A stretch of DNA of 64,000 nucleotides from Solitalea canadensis DSM 3403 (GTDB taxonomy: Bacteria; Bacteroidota; Bacteroidia; Sphingobacteriales; Sphingobacteriaceae): positions 5,096,669 through 5,160,668 of the forward strand of contig NC_017770.1 of NCBI RefSeq assembly GCF_000242635.2, in the 5' to 3' direction. Positions within the stretch are counted from its first letter, which is position 1. Each line of letters begins with the position of its first letter. Position numbers and translations under genes: made by a program. Below, in pieces: positions 9,381-17,556 of the stretch. The notes under the pieces were generated by a model, which saw only the letters and a program-made list of their open reading frames with translations, did not search any database and had not been told where the DNA came from.

Positions 9381-10175
9381 ATGAAATATCATAACAAGAA
9401 AGTACTTATAACGGGAGCTTCCTCTGGGATTGGCGAAGCAATCGCCTATGCATTTGCTAAAGAAGGTGCATTTTTAATTCTGGCCGCTAGAAATATTGAA
9501 GAATTGGAGCGTGTGAAATGCAATTGCATTGGTGCAGAACATGTGGTTACTACTTTCTTGGATATCAGTGATCATGATAAAGTGTTTACAAAGATGGAGT
9601 TGCTCATTAATGAATTTGGCCCCATTGATGTGTTGGTAAATAATGCGGGAATTAGTCAGCGTTCATTGGCTATTAATACATACTTTGAGGTAGAGAAGCA
9701 AATGATTGATGTAAACCTGTTGGGAACAATTGCCGTTACAAAAGGTCTTTTGCCAACAATGATAACACACGGCAAAGCTGAAATTGTAGTTATTTCCAGT
9801 ATTATGGGCAAATTGGGCGGACCATTACGATCTGCTTACGCAGCCTCTAAGCATGGGCTTCATGGTTTCTTTGATACACTACGTGCCGAACACTATAAAG
9901 ATGGGTTAAAAGTTCTGATTGTTTGCCCCGGATACATTAAAACTAATATTAGTATAAATGCATTAACTGGCACCGGAAAACCTCAGGCAACAATGGATGA
10001 AGCAACCGGAAAAGGTTATTCTCCTGAATATATAGCCAATAAGATATTAAAAGCGCTTAAGCAAAACAGGGAGGAGATTGTGGTGGCAAAAGGAAGGGAA
10101 AGAATGGGTGTTGTGTTAAAACGTTTCTTCCCAGGCTTATTGAGTTGGATAATCAGAAAGGCTAAAACTGTGTAA
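9381..10175 (+). CDS. Short-chain dehydrogenase/reductase (SDR)
   Basis: This is an NAD(P)-dependent oxidoreductase of the classical SDR family, 264 residues. The nucleotide motif TGASSGIG is at residues 11-18, NNAG at about residues 88-91, and the catalytic pair is Y153 and K157 in SAYAASKHG with an upstream ISSIMG serine. The C-terminus (KRFFPGLLSWIIRKAKTV) is hydrophobic and basic, as in membrane-associated DHRS7-like members. The substrate is unknown. It starts at the ATG just after GAGATTTAGATAG, with no clear Shine-Dalgarno sequence. The upstream 140 bases hold only a weak stem (TTGAGCAA / TTGCTCAA). It is convergent with the GH3 gene, with a repeat between. Confidence 0.88.
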   Translation: MKYHNKKVLITGASSGIGEAIAYAFAKEGAFLILAARNIEELERVKCNCIGAEHVVTTFLDISDHDKVFTKMELLINEFGPIDVLVNNAGISQRSLAINTYFEVEKQMIDVNLLGTIAVTKGLLPTMITHGKAEIVVISSIMGKLGGPLRSAYAASKHGLHGFFDTLRAEHYKDGLKVLIVCPGYIKTNISINALTGTGKPQATMDEATGKGYSPEYIANKILKALKQNREEIVVAKGRERMGVVLKRFFPGLLSWIIRKAKTV

Positions 10176-10273
10176 TTTTTTGGCAAGCAGTTATTGTCTG
10201 ATGTGCAATGTACTTACAGATCCTTCGTTCCTCAGGATGACAAGTTTATGGTCTGACAGCAGAATAAATTAAA

Positions 10274-10299
10274 CTTAGCGACTTCGTGTCTTAGCGGTT
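10274..10299. repeat. Dispersed GCTAAG-type intergenic repeat, copy 1
   Basis: The stretch reads CTTAGCGACTTCGTG then TCTTAGCGGTT. The same words (TTAGCGACTT, TTAGCGG, AAGCCGCTAAG) recur at 18966, 32935 and 39432. It lies between the convergent SDR and GH3 genes. Confidence 0.6.
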
Positions 10300-10303
10300 C
10301 AAT

Positions 10304-11827
10304 TTATACAGCCTGTTCAAGCATTAAGCCCAGCAACTCCTCAAGATATTTACGATCATTTGCCAGCCGCGGAACCTTATGTTGTCCGCCTAGTTTGCCT
10401 TTGTTCTTCATCCAGTTATAAAAAGTTCCTTCTGGTGCCACATGTAATAGAGGACGACGAAGCGCCATGTCTTTATAACGTTTGGCCTCATAGTCTGAGT
10501 TTTGTTTTTTCAGATTTTCATCCAATAAATCAAGGAAATGTTCTATGTTTTCTGGTCGTCGTTCAAACTCGATGATCCACTCGTGTCCACCGTTCTCTCC
10601 ATCTGTAAAATAAACAGGACCGGCAGTGTAATCCTTGATAATGGAATTAGTGGCCTTGGTGGCAGCTGTTAAAGCTTGCTCTGCATTCTCAATAATTAAT
10701 TCTTCACCAAAGGCATTTATAAAATGGCGGGTACGTCCGGTAATTTGAATCCTAAAAGGATTCAAACTTGTGAATTTAATCGTGTCACCAATCATGTATC
10801 GCCATAAACCACCATTGGTAGAGATGATGATAGCATAGTTTTTATTGAGCTCTACCTCACTTAAATCTAATGTTTTTGCATAAGGATCACCGTAGTTTTC
10901 CATTGGCAAAAACTCATAATAAATTCCATAGTCGAGCATTAATAGCATTTCAGTGCTATTGCTCTGATCCTGTATTCCAAAGAAACCTTCTGAAGCATTA
11001 TAGGTCTCAAGGTAATACATGTCGTCAGACGGGATTAATTTTCTAAACTGTTCACGGTAAGGTGTAAAGTTTACAGCGCCATGCACATATAACTCAAGAT
11101 TAGGCCATACCTCAAGTAGGTTACTTTTGCCGGTAAGTTCAAGAATGCGTTTGGCAAGAATTACCGTCCAGGTTGGAACACCAGTTATACTGGTAACATT
11201 CTCATTCATGGTGGCATGAGCCATTTTTTCAATCTTGGCTTCCCATTCATCCATTAATGCAATGGATAAATCCGGAGTACGGTAGAATTCGGCCCAGATT
11301 GGTAAATTCTGAATTAAAACAGCAGAAAGATCTCCGTAGCAAGACTCATCATTTAGCTGGTTAACCTGGTGACTTCCGCCCATAACCAAACCTTTTCCGG
11401 TAAACATTTGTGTTTCAGGACGATTATTGCAGTAAATGGCCAACATATCTTTGCCACCTTTAAAGTGGCACTCTTCCAATGATTCTTCACTTACCGGAAT
11501 GAATTTACTTTTATCACTGGTTGTACCTGATGATTTCGCGAACCAGGTAATATTGCTTGACCATAATATATTCTTTTCCCCCTTCATCATCCGCTCAATA
11601 TAGGGTTTCAATGAGTCGTAATTTTGAATAGGGAAGCGTTGTTTAAAGTCGGATGGGCTGTCGATAGATCTAAAATCATGTTTCAACCCCCATTCAGTAT
11701 TGCGAGCGGTATTCACTAAGTCGGAAAGCCACTCTTGCTGAACTTCAAGCGGGTATTTCATGAAAAGCTCAATTTGATGAATTCGCTTTTTCATGATCCA
11801 GGAAACAATATTGTTGATTATCGACAT
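10304..11827 (-). CDS. GH3 auxin-responsive promoter family acyl-adenylating enzyme
   Basis: The product (507 residues) belongs to the GH3 family, named after plant enzymes that adenylate acidic hormones and join them to amino acids. Bacterial members have no settled role. The adenylation motif SSGTTSDKSKFIPVSEE is visible at about residue 105. The later YNASEGFFGIQ and WRYMIGDTIKF motifs match the ATP-binding fold, and ITGRTRHFINAFGEELI marks the hinge. It is the last gene of the recJ-lptB-GH3 operon, starting 26 bases after the lptB stop. That position next to an LPS-export ATPase hints at an envelope role, but this is inference only. The start ATG at 11827 is the only good choice. Confidence 0.88.
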   Translation of the reverse strand: MSIINNIVSWIMKKRIHQIELFMKYPLEVQQEWLSDLVNTARNTEWGLKHDFRSIDSPSDFKQRFPIQNYDSLKPYIERMMKGEKNILWSSNITWFAKSSGTTSDKSKFIPVSEESLEECHFKGGKDMLAIYCNNRPETQMFTGKGLVMGGSHQVNQLNDESCYGDLSAVLIQNLPIWAEFYRTPDLSIALMDEWEAKIEKMAHATMNENVTSITGVPTWTVILAKRILELTGKSNLLEVWPNLELYVHGAVNFTPYREQFRKLIPSDDMYYLETYNASEGFFGIQDQSNSTEMLLMLDYGIYYEFLPMENYGDPYAKTLDLSEVELNKNYAIIISTNGGLWRYMIGDTIKFTSLNPFRIQITGRTRHFINAFGEELIIENAEQALTAATKATNSIIKDYTAGPVYFTDGENGGHEWIIEFERRPENIEHFLDLLDENLKKQNSDYEAKRYKDMALRRPLLHVAPEGTFYNWMKNKGKLGGQHKVPRLANDRKYLEELLGLMLEQAV

Positions 11828-11853
11828 GCTTTTGATGTTTAAATCCCTTTAAA

Positions 11854-12609
11854 TTACAAAACTTTAGGGCGTAATACGAAATTCCTGCCAAGATATACAC
11901 GACGAACCTGTTCGTCTGCAGCAAGATCCTCGGCTGTTCCCGACTTTAATATCGATCCTTCAAACAATAAATAAGCTCTGTCGGTAATCGATAACGTTTC
12001 CTGAACGTTGTGGTCGGTAATAAGAATTCCGATGTTCTTGGTCTTAAGTTTTGCTACAATTGTTTGAATTTCTTCCACCGCAATAGGGTCAACGCCAGCA
12101 AATGGCTCATCTAAAAGAATAAACTTAGGGTCAACTGCGAGACAACGGGCAATTTCTGTACGACGGCGTTCTCCTCCTGAGAGTAAATCTCCGCGATTCT
12201 TTCGCACTTTGTTTAAACTGAATTCAGTCAATAAAGCCTCCAGTTTTTCATGACGTTGCTCCTTGTTTAAACCAGTCATTTCAAGTATTGCCATAATGTT
12301 ATCTTCAACAGTAAGCTTACGAAAAACAGAAGCTTCCTGTGCCAGATAACCGATACCCTTTTGAGCACGTTTGTACATTGCATCGTAAGTTATCTCTTGA
12401 TCATCAAGAAAAACATGACCATCATTAGGTTTTATTAAACCAGTAATCATGTAAAAAGAAGTGGTTTTGCCCGCACCGTTAGGGCCAAGTAGTCCTACAA
12501 TTTCTCCTTGTTTTACATTAAACGATACATGGTTTACCACTGTGCGTTTTTTGTAGGTTTTTACCAGATTTTCAGCGCGTAGCTCAAGCTTTGATTCGTT
12601 TATATCCAC
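11854..12609 (-). CDS. lptB: LPS export ABC transporter ATP-binding protein LptB
   Basis: This is the cytoplasmic ATPase that, with LptFG, pulls lipopolysaccharide from the inner membrane towards the LptA/LptD bridge. At 251 residues it is of normal length. The Walker A motif GPNGAGKT is at residues 42-49, the Q-loop is in [10 protein letters not shown], the signature is [16 protein letters not shown], Walker B is [15 protein letters not shown], and the switch histidine is in ITDHNV. These match LptB closely, including the [12 protein letters not shown] segment. It lies 11 bases after recJ and 26 bases before GH3 on the minus strand, so it is probably co-transcribed. The membrane partners LptF/G are not in the window. 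Confidence 0.93.
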   Translation of the reverse strand: MDINESKLELRAENLVKTYKKRTVVNHVSFNVKQGEIVGLLGPNGAGKTTSFYMITGLIKPNDGHVFLDDQEITYDAMYKRAQKGIGYLAQEASVFRKLTVEDNIMAILEMTGLNKEQRHEKLEALLTEFSLNKVRKNRGDLLSGGERRRTEIARCLAVDPKFILLDEPFAGVDPIAVEEIQTIVAKLKTKNIGILITDHNVQETLSITDRAYLLFEGSILKSGTAEDLAADEQVRRVYLGRNFVLRPKVL

Positions 12610-12620
12610 TGGTTTCTAGT

Positions 12621-14333
12621 TTATTCAAATTTTATGTCTTTAACATTTAATTGAATGGTGGTTTTTCCATTCCAGGTATTCTCCTCAATACTGTAACAAA
12701 TATCAAATGGAATACCTTTTCTTATGCGTTGATAATGCTGGCCTAAATTAAAACCTATGCAATCAAAAAAATAACCTTCTGATTGTTGAACGGTAAACTT
12801 CAAGTGATTATTTCCCACCACTTGCGGCTCCCCTTTACACCATACATTTTTTGAGGCAAAAGTAGGCTTCATATTGCCCGGTCCAAAAGGGGCAAATTGC
12901 TTAATAATCCGTACTAATTTAGGTTCAATGGTATTTAATTTTACGTATTCATCAATTTCAATTTCCTGAGAAAGCGAACGTTCTTCAATGGTTGATGCAA
13001 CAACTTCTTCGAACTTATTGATAAATGCCGTTATATTCTCAAGAGGAATGGTAAGCCCCGCAGCATATTTATGTCCACCATACTGTTCCAAAAGATCACT
13101 GCAAGCACTTATCGCTTCATGAATATCAAATCCGTTAACAGAGCGGGCAGAACCTGTGGCTTTGCCGTTTGACTCAGTAAGAATGATGGTAGGACGATAA
13201 TATTTTTCAATCAGTCGCGAAGCAACGATACCGATAACTCCCTTATGCCAGGTAGGAGAAAATAAAACTGTTGATTTACGAGTCTGCTGACTTGGGTCGG
13301 ATTCCAGCATTGCCAATGCTTCACCTGTAATACTGTTATCAAACTCCTTGCGTTCGGTGTTTTTAAGATTAACCAGCTGTCCTTTTTCAGTGGCCAATTC
13401 TGATGAACCTGAAATTAATAAATGCACCGCATGTTTAGCATCATCAATACGACCGGCGGCATTAATTCGAGGTCCAATCTGAAAAACAATGTCAGTTATT
13501 GTTATTGCTTCTTTTTGAGCGGAAAGGTCTATTAATGCTTTTAATCCTTCACAGGGGTTTTCATTAATTCTTTTCAGCCCATAAAAAGCAAGCGTTCTGT
13601 TTTCTCCGGTAATAGGAACAATATCAGAGGCAATACTGACCGCAACCAGATCGAGAAAGGGTTCGAGGTAAGTAAACGGCATATTGTTTTTTTCTGCAAA
13701 TGCCTGAATGAGTTTAAAGCCGATTCCACAACCGGAAAGCTCCTTATAGGGATATTCACAATCATGTCTTTTGGGATCAAGAACAGCTATAGCGTAAGGA
13801 ACCTCATCGCCTGGTAAATGGTGATCACAAATAATAAAATCAATTCCTTTTTCATTTGCGTAATCAATCTTATCAACAGATTTAATGCCGCAATCAAGCG
13901 CAATAATTAACGAATGGTTGTTTTCCTCAGCCCAGTCAATGCCTTTAGTTGAAATACCATAGCCCTCTTTATACCTGTCGGGGATATAGTAACTAAGATT
14001 ATTGTAAAACTTTTTAAAGAAACTGTAAACCAGCGAAACTGAAGTAGTTCCATCTACATCATAATCTCCGTAAATAAGGATCTTTTCTTGATTTTTTATT
14101 GCTTCTTCAATCCGGTCGATCGCTTTTTCCATGTCAAGCATCAGGAAGGGATCATGTAGATGTCTTATATCAGGGCGAAAAAAATCTTTGGCACTATCAA
14201 AATCAACGATACCACGTCTTTCGAGTAGTTTAGCGATAATGGGTGAAACATTCAGTTCCTGCGACAACAAGTCCACCACGTCATTTTTATAATCCGAATG
14301 TGTAATCCACCTTTTATCCATAGTATAATTCAA
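12621..14333 (-). CDS. recJ: Single-stranded-DNA-specific exonuclease RecJ
   Basis: This 5'-3' exonuclease acts on single-stranded DNA in recombination and mismatch repair; it has 570 residues, typical of the family. The DHH-phosphoesterase motifs appear in order: YGDYDVDGTTS near residue 82, ALDCG near 142, the name-giving CDHH near 168, and the later GPRINAAGRIDDA motif. The DHHA1 domain with SWHKGVIGIVASR and GGHKYAAG is complete, followed by the OB-fold. The start could be the ATG at 14333 or the fourth codon further (14321); both fit. It heads the operon with lptB and GH3 and is divergent from pheS across 243 bases. Confidence 0.93.
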   Translation of the reverse strand: MNYTMDKRWITHSDYKNDVVDLLSQELNVSPIIAKLLERRGIVDFDSAKDFFRPDIRHLHDPFLMLDMEKAIDRIEEAIKNQEKILIYGDYDVDGTTSVSLVYSFFKKFYNNLSYYIPDRYKEGYGISTKGIDWAEENNHSLIIALDCGIKSVDKIDYANEKGIDFIICDHHLPGDEVPYAIAVLDPKRHDCEYPYKELSGCGIGFKLIQAFAEKNNMPFTYLEPFLDLVAVSIASDIVPITGENRTLAFYGLKRINENPCEGLKALIDLSAQKEAITITDIVFQIGPRINAAGRIDDAKHAVHLLISGSSELATEKGQLVNLKNTERKEFDNSITGEALAMLESDPSQQTRKSTVLFSPTWHKGVIGIVASRLIEKYYRPTIILTESNGKATGSARSVNGFDIHEAISACSDLLEQYGGHKYAAGLTIPLENITAFINKFEEVVASTIEERSLSQEIEIDEYVKLNTIEPKLVRIIKQFAPFGPGNMKPTFASKNVWCKGEPQVVGNNHLKFTVQQSEGYFFDCIGFNLGQHYQRIRKGIPFDICYSIEENTWNGKTTIQLNVKDIKFE

Positions 14334-14564
14334 GGGGTAAAAATAATAGTTTTTATGGAATGTGTTTTTTCTTTAAGTGAGCGCATGCAAGTAATAGCTT
14401 TCAATATTGTTTAAATATTTGATATACAAAAGGGTGAATACTGTTTTGTGGAAAAGTAATTTTCTCTATTCTTCAAAGTAAGTTAATGTTGTGCGATTTC
14501 GAGCGCCGGGTATGAGGCTTTTATTTTATAAGTTTAAGCTTTGTAACGAGATGCTTAAAAATTT

Positions 14565-14572
14565 TATCTTTG
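14565..14572 (+). promoter_or_regulatory. -7 promoter element of pheS, very close to the start codon
   Basis: TATCTTTG matches TAnnTTTG and ends only 4 bases before the pheS ATG. With a start site about 6-7 bases after this element, the mRNA would begin at or next to the ATG, so it would be leaderless. Confidence 0.65.
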
Positions 14573-14576
14573 CCGG

Positions 14577-15614
14577 ATGCAATCGAAAATAGAAGGCTAT
14601 ATATCAGAGATCAATGCGTTTACTCCGGCAAACGCCGAGGAGTTGGAGCAATTCCGTATAAAATTTTTAGGACGTAAAGGTATTGTGGGTGAAATGTTTG
14701 AAGAGTTCAAACAAGTTACACCAGAAGAAAAGCGCGTTTTAGGTAAGGTCCTCAACGTTTTTAAACAAACTGCAGAGGCAAAAGTAAATGAATTTAAGGA
14801 GCAGTTCGAAAATCATCAGCAACAGCATTCCGGTATAGACCTTACGTTGCCAGGCGAACCGATTAATATTGGTTCTCGTCATCCGCTTTCGTTAGTTCGT
14901 AAAGAAATCGTCGAAATATTTTCACGTATTGGCTTTAACGTTGCTGAGGGACCAGAAATTGAAGATGACTGGCATAACTTCTCCGCATTGAATTTTCCTC
15001 AGGACCACCCGGCTCGCGATATGCAAGACACATTCTTTATTCAAAAAGATACAGGGTCTGATAAAGGAGATATTGCATTACGTACACATACATCATCTGT
15101 GCAAGTACGAATGATGGAAGCAGGTAAACCTCCTTTCCGTGCAATTATGCCAGGTCGTGTGTTTCGTAATGAAGCGATTTCAGCTCGTGCGCATTGTATT
15201 TTTCATCAGGTGGAAGGTCTTTATATTGATGAAAATGTTTCGTTTGCAGATTTAAAACAGACGCTTTATTACTTTGTTCAGGAATTGCTGGGCAAAGGAA
15301 CAGAAGTTCGTTTCCGTCCTTCATTCTTTCCTTTCACAGAGCCATCAGCCGAAATGGACGTGACTTGTTTGATCTGTGGAGGTGAGGGTTGTAATGTGTG
15401 TAAATATACCGGATGGGTTGAAATATTAGGTTGTGGCATGGTGGATCCGAATGTCCTTGATAATTGTAATATCGATTCAAAAAAATATACTGGATTTGCC
15501 TTTGGTATGGGTATTGAGCGTATTACCATGCTGAAATACCAAGTGAAAGACCTTCGCTTATTTTTTGAAAATGATGTGCGTTTCCTCAAACAGTTCCAAT
15601 CAGAAATTATATAA
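14577..15614 (+). CDS. pheS: Phenylalanyl-tRNA synthetase alpha subunit
   Basis: This is the catalytic subunit of the (alpha-beta)2 enzyme that charges tRNA-Phe; it has 345 residues, normal for the family. The N-terminal coiled coil covers about residues 1-85. The class II motifs follow: motif 1 around GFNVAEGPEIEDDWHNF, motif 2 around FRNEAISARAHCIFHQVEG, and motif 3 in GFAFGMGIERI near the C-terminus. A cysteine cluster (CLICGGEGCNVC) near residue 262 looks like the small insertion seen in many Bacteroidota. pheT is not adjacent. The promoter is placed so that the transcript is probably leaderless. A TetR gene follows 13 bases after the stop. Confidence 0.95.
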   Translation: MQSKIEGYISEINAFTPANAEELEQFRIKFLGRKGIVGEMFEEFKQVTPEEKRVLGKVLNVFKQTAEAKVNEFKEQFENHQQQHSGIDLTLPGEPINIGSRHPLSLVRKEIVEIFSRIGFNVAEGPEIEDDWHNFSALNFPQDHPARDMQDTFFIQKDTGSDKGDIALRTHTSSVQVRMMEAGKPPFRAIMPGRVFRNEAISARAHCIFHQVEGLYIDENVSFADLKQTLYYFVQELLGKGTEVRFRPSFFPFTEPSAEMDVTCLICGGEGCNVCKYTGWVEILGCGMVDPNVLDNCNIDSKKYTGFAFGMGIERITMLKYQVKDLRLFFENDVRFLKQFQSEII

Positions 15615-15627
15615 CAGCCCACTGTAG

Positions 15628-16212
15628 ATGGATGTAGATAAAATATCAATAAGCATAAAAAACGCTGCTCAACATCTTTTCAGACGCTATGGCTATCATA
15701 AAACCAGTGTCAATGAAATTGCGGCAAAAGCGAATTTAGCCAAAGCCACCATCTATAAGTATTTTGAAAGCAAAGAGTTAATTCTCAATGCAATCATCAT
15801 GGATTATCTTGATAAGCATATTCAGGAGCTTGCTGCAAGTGTTGATCCTAACCAGGAGAAATTAAGCAGTAAGGAGATTTCTGATCTTATTTTAAAAGCC
15901 AGCCGGTTAACATATACGGCATGTAATGAGTTTATAGGCTGGGAGTTTATCAGGGAGTCTGCAAATGCGCAGGCATTTTTGAAAAATCTTTCTAATGAGA
16001 TCGAATTACTGATTATGGGTGTTGTTATGAAAGTAAGACATGTTGATGCTGATAGTGAACAGGCTCGTCGTACACGTTTTTTAGTTTCAGCTAGTAAGAG
16101 TATTGTGTTTTCATTTGCGTTTACTTCGGTAACCGATGCTGATGTAAAGAAGAATTTTATTCAGTTTCGTAATGAAATCCTTCCCTATTTGATCAGGGGA
16201 GCATTTGTATAA
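15628..16212 (+). CDS. TetR/AcrR family transcriptional regulator
   Basis: This 194-residue regulator has the TetR helix-turn-helix at about residues 10-50 (TSVNEIAAKANLAKATIYKYF), a strong match, and a variable ligand-binding C-terminal domain. It begins 13 bases after pheS in the same direction and is probably read from the same transcript, although an own promoter is possible. No efflux or fatty-acid gene sits beside it, so the target and effector are unknown. The start ATG (MDVDKISISIKNAAQ) is the first in the frame. Confidence 0.88.
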   Translation: MDVDKISISIKNAAQHLFRRYGYHKTSVNEIAAKANLAKATIYKYFESKELILNAIIMDYLDKHIQELAASVDPNQEKLSSKEISDLILKASRLTYTACNEFIGWEFIRESANAQAFLKNLSNEIELLIMGVVMKVRHVDADSEQARRTRFLVSASKSIVFSFAFTSVTDADVKKNFIQFRNEILPYLIRGAFV

Positions 16213-16287
16213 AGTAAATTGCATAGCTTAGTGTACGTGTGACACTTATTTTACATTAGACCATTTTAGTATTTGGTACAAATGTTG

Positions 16288-16295
16288 TATGTTTG
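16288..16295 (+). promoter_or_regulatory. Putative promoter of the 36-residue gene
   Basis: TATGTTTG matches TAnnTTTG and lies 25 bases before the ATG at 16321. The only TTG nearby (16273-16275) is closer than the usual -33 spacing, so the upstream element is uncertain. Confidence 0.5.
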
Positions 16296-16320
16296 TAGCA
16301 TGAATTAACACATTCTACAC

Positions 16321-16431
16321 ATGAGACGAGAACTAAAAGATTTCTCATTGGAGCTTGAACAAAAATTTGAGTTCTACTGCAAACCAAAGAGCAGTCTTTT
16401 ACGTTTTATAATCAGACTTTTCAAATTGTAA
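16321..16431 (+). CDS. Small cationic protein of 36 residues, unknown
   Basis: An ATG at 16321 opens a 36-codon frame: MRRELKDFSLELEQKFEFY followed by CKPKSSLLRFIIRLFKL and a stop at 16429. The frame sits between a TAnnTTTG promoter element (16288) and a clear intrinsic terminator (16461-16495), which is the arrangement of a separate small gene. The N-terminal half is acidic/basic and helix-like; the C-terminal half (LLRFIIRLFKL) is amphipathic, basic and hydrophobic, as in membrane-attached small proteins or toxic peptides. I recognise no family. The transcript could also act as a small RNA. The product is not found elsewhere in this window. Confidence 0.55.
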   Translation: MRRELKDFSLELEQKFEFYCKPKSSLLRFIIRLFKL

Positions 16432-16460
16432 AGTTTCATAGATAAATTGGTTTAGGTTGA

Positions 16461-16498
16461 GCCCCGTATAACAGAGATGTTGACGGGGTTTTCTTTTT
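16461..16498 (+). terminator. Intrinsic terminator after the 36-residue gene
   Basis: CCCCGT (16462-16467) pairs with ACGGGG (16483-16488) and is followed by TTTTCTTTTTT. The loop is 15 bases. It ends the short transcription unit starting near 16300. Confidence 0.75.
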
Positions 16499-16507
16499 TG
16501 ATCCGGG

Positions 16508-16563
16508 ATACACAGATTTTGTTTTTGGGATTACACAGATTTTTTAGGGGATTACACCGATTT
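16508..16563. repeat. Phased ATTACAC(A/C)GATTT repeat, three units
   Basis: Units begin at 16508 (ATACACAGATTTT), 16530 (ATTACACAGATTT) and 16551 (ATTACACCGATTT), spaced 22 and 21 bases apart. Related arrays occur at 48651-48725 and, inverted, at 19110-19143. Confidence 0.75.
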
Positions 16564-16592
16564 GTAATTTTAAATTATACATTCCGAGCGCT

Positions 16593-16614
16593 CCCTTCTC
16601 CTTCAGGAGAAGGG
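16593..16614. repeat. Perfect inverted repeat near the 3' end of the acylase gene
   Basis: CCCTTCTCC (16593-16601) and GGAGAAGGG (16606-16614) form a 9-bp perfect stem with a TTCA loop, followed by CAGGGGATGAGG. It lies 15 bases beyond the stop of the minus-strand acylase gene and may serve as its terminator. Similar palindromes are common dispersed repeats in other genomes, as far as I recall. Confidence 0.6.
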
Positions 16615-16629
16615 CAGGGGATGAGGTGT

Positions 16630-17442
16630 TTACTCCAAAATAATTGTTTGCGCTTTGTTTAATTTGAATGTTTCCCTAAGGTTCATTCGAGTAATTCTTT
16701 TATTATCCAGCTTATAAACCAACACAAATTCCATATCACTTATATTTATGAAAGTGGAGTATAACGTACCTGCTTCTTTCCTCTTCTCTGTAACTGTTTT
16801 GGGTTGCACTGCTTTCGCTGCAATATTTCCCACTTCTTTTAGTGTTAATGGAGTTGAGGTCTCGGTTAATCGCTTAATCTCTGCTTCCATAGCATCATAA
16901 CGCTTACAAGGATAATTGCCTGCAGCAGTATCTGATAGTAAGAAATTGGTGGCCATTAAATAGTTGTTGGCTATTCTTATTACCTTTTTCTCTCCTTTTA
17001 CCCATTCGATAACTGCCGCATTGCCAGATTTATCACCAAATAGCAAATGTCCGTTTGACAAACAAATATCTTTGGCCGATAAGAATGTCAGGGCATCCTC
17101 TACGGTTTTGCACTTAGCCAAAATTTCATCACCTAAATTGCCTTTAGGTTTATTGCAACCTTTGGGTGTACTTTGATTGGGGGTTACCGCTCCATCAAAA
17201 AATAATCCGGATTGGTTAATTCCGCCTTGAGCAAAATCATCCCATCCATACCATAATCTCCCTAATTCCGATTTATTCGGAGGCATGATTTTGATGTAAG
17301 GCTTCACATTGTACCAATAATCTTCATTATTAACTGCATAGATTTTGCCTGTAGTTTTGTCAATAAAATACAAGATAGAGCAGGCTGTGCTGGTTAATGA
17401 GGTTATTAATTGAAGACTTAGGACTAATACTAATTGTCTCAT
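16630..17442 (-). CDS. Secreted Ntn-type linear amide C-N hydrolase (acylase)
   Basis: This is a probable secreted amidase of the choloylglycine hydrolase/acyltransferase (NtnCGH) superfamily. The frame runs far upstream, but the ATG at 17442 gives a signal peptide MRQLVLVLSLQLITSLTSTA cut before Cys, which then becomes the N-terminal nucleophile (C-SILYF); the product is 270 residues. The following KIYAVNNEDYW fits the G-N-N-E-D motif of the carcinine hydrolase/isopenicillin N acyltransferase group. Hydrophobic residues before the Cys could also make it a lipoprotein site, but the Ntn reading fits the motif spacing. It is divergent from rlmD with 114 bases between. The substrate is unknown. 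Confidence 0.75.
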   Translation of the reverse strand: MRQLVLVLSLQLITSLTSTACSILYFIDKTTGKIYAVNNEDYWYNVKPYIKIMPPNKSELGRLWYGWDDFAQGGINQSGLFFDGAVTPNQSTPKGCNKPKGNLGDEILAKCKTVEDALTFLSAKDICLSNGHLLFGDKSGNAAVIEWVKGEKKVIRIANNYLMATNFLLSDTAAGNYPCKRYDAMEAEIKRLTETSTPLTLKEVGNIAAKAVQPKTVTEKRKEAGTLYSTFINISDMEFVLVYKLDNKRITRMNLRETFKLNKAQTIILE

Positions 17443-17541
17443 TTTGTCAGACTTGTTGAAATTATCATTAAAGTTATTGAAATGTATTGATATTACTGAT
17501 TGCGTAATCATAACGCTGTTTAACAACCGTCTGAAAAATCG

Positions 17542-17549
17542 TACTTTTG
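17542..17549 (+). promoter_or_regulatory. -7 promoter element of rlmD
   Basis: TACTTTTG matches TAnnTTTG and ends 7 bases before the ATG at 17557, so the leader is at most a couple of bases. Confidence 0.6.
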
Positions 17550-17556
17550 CAGCCTG

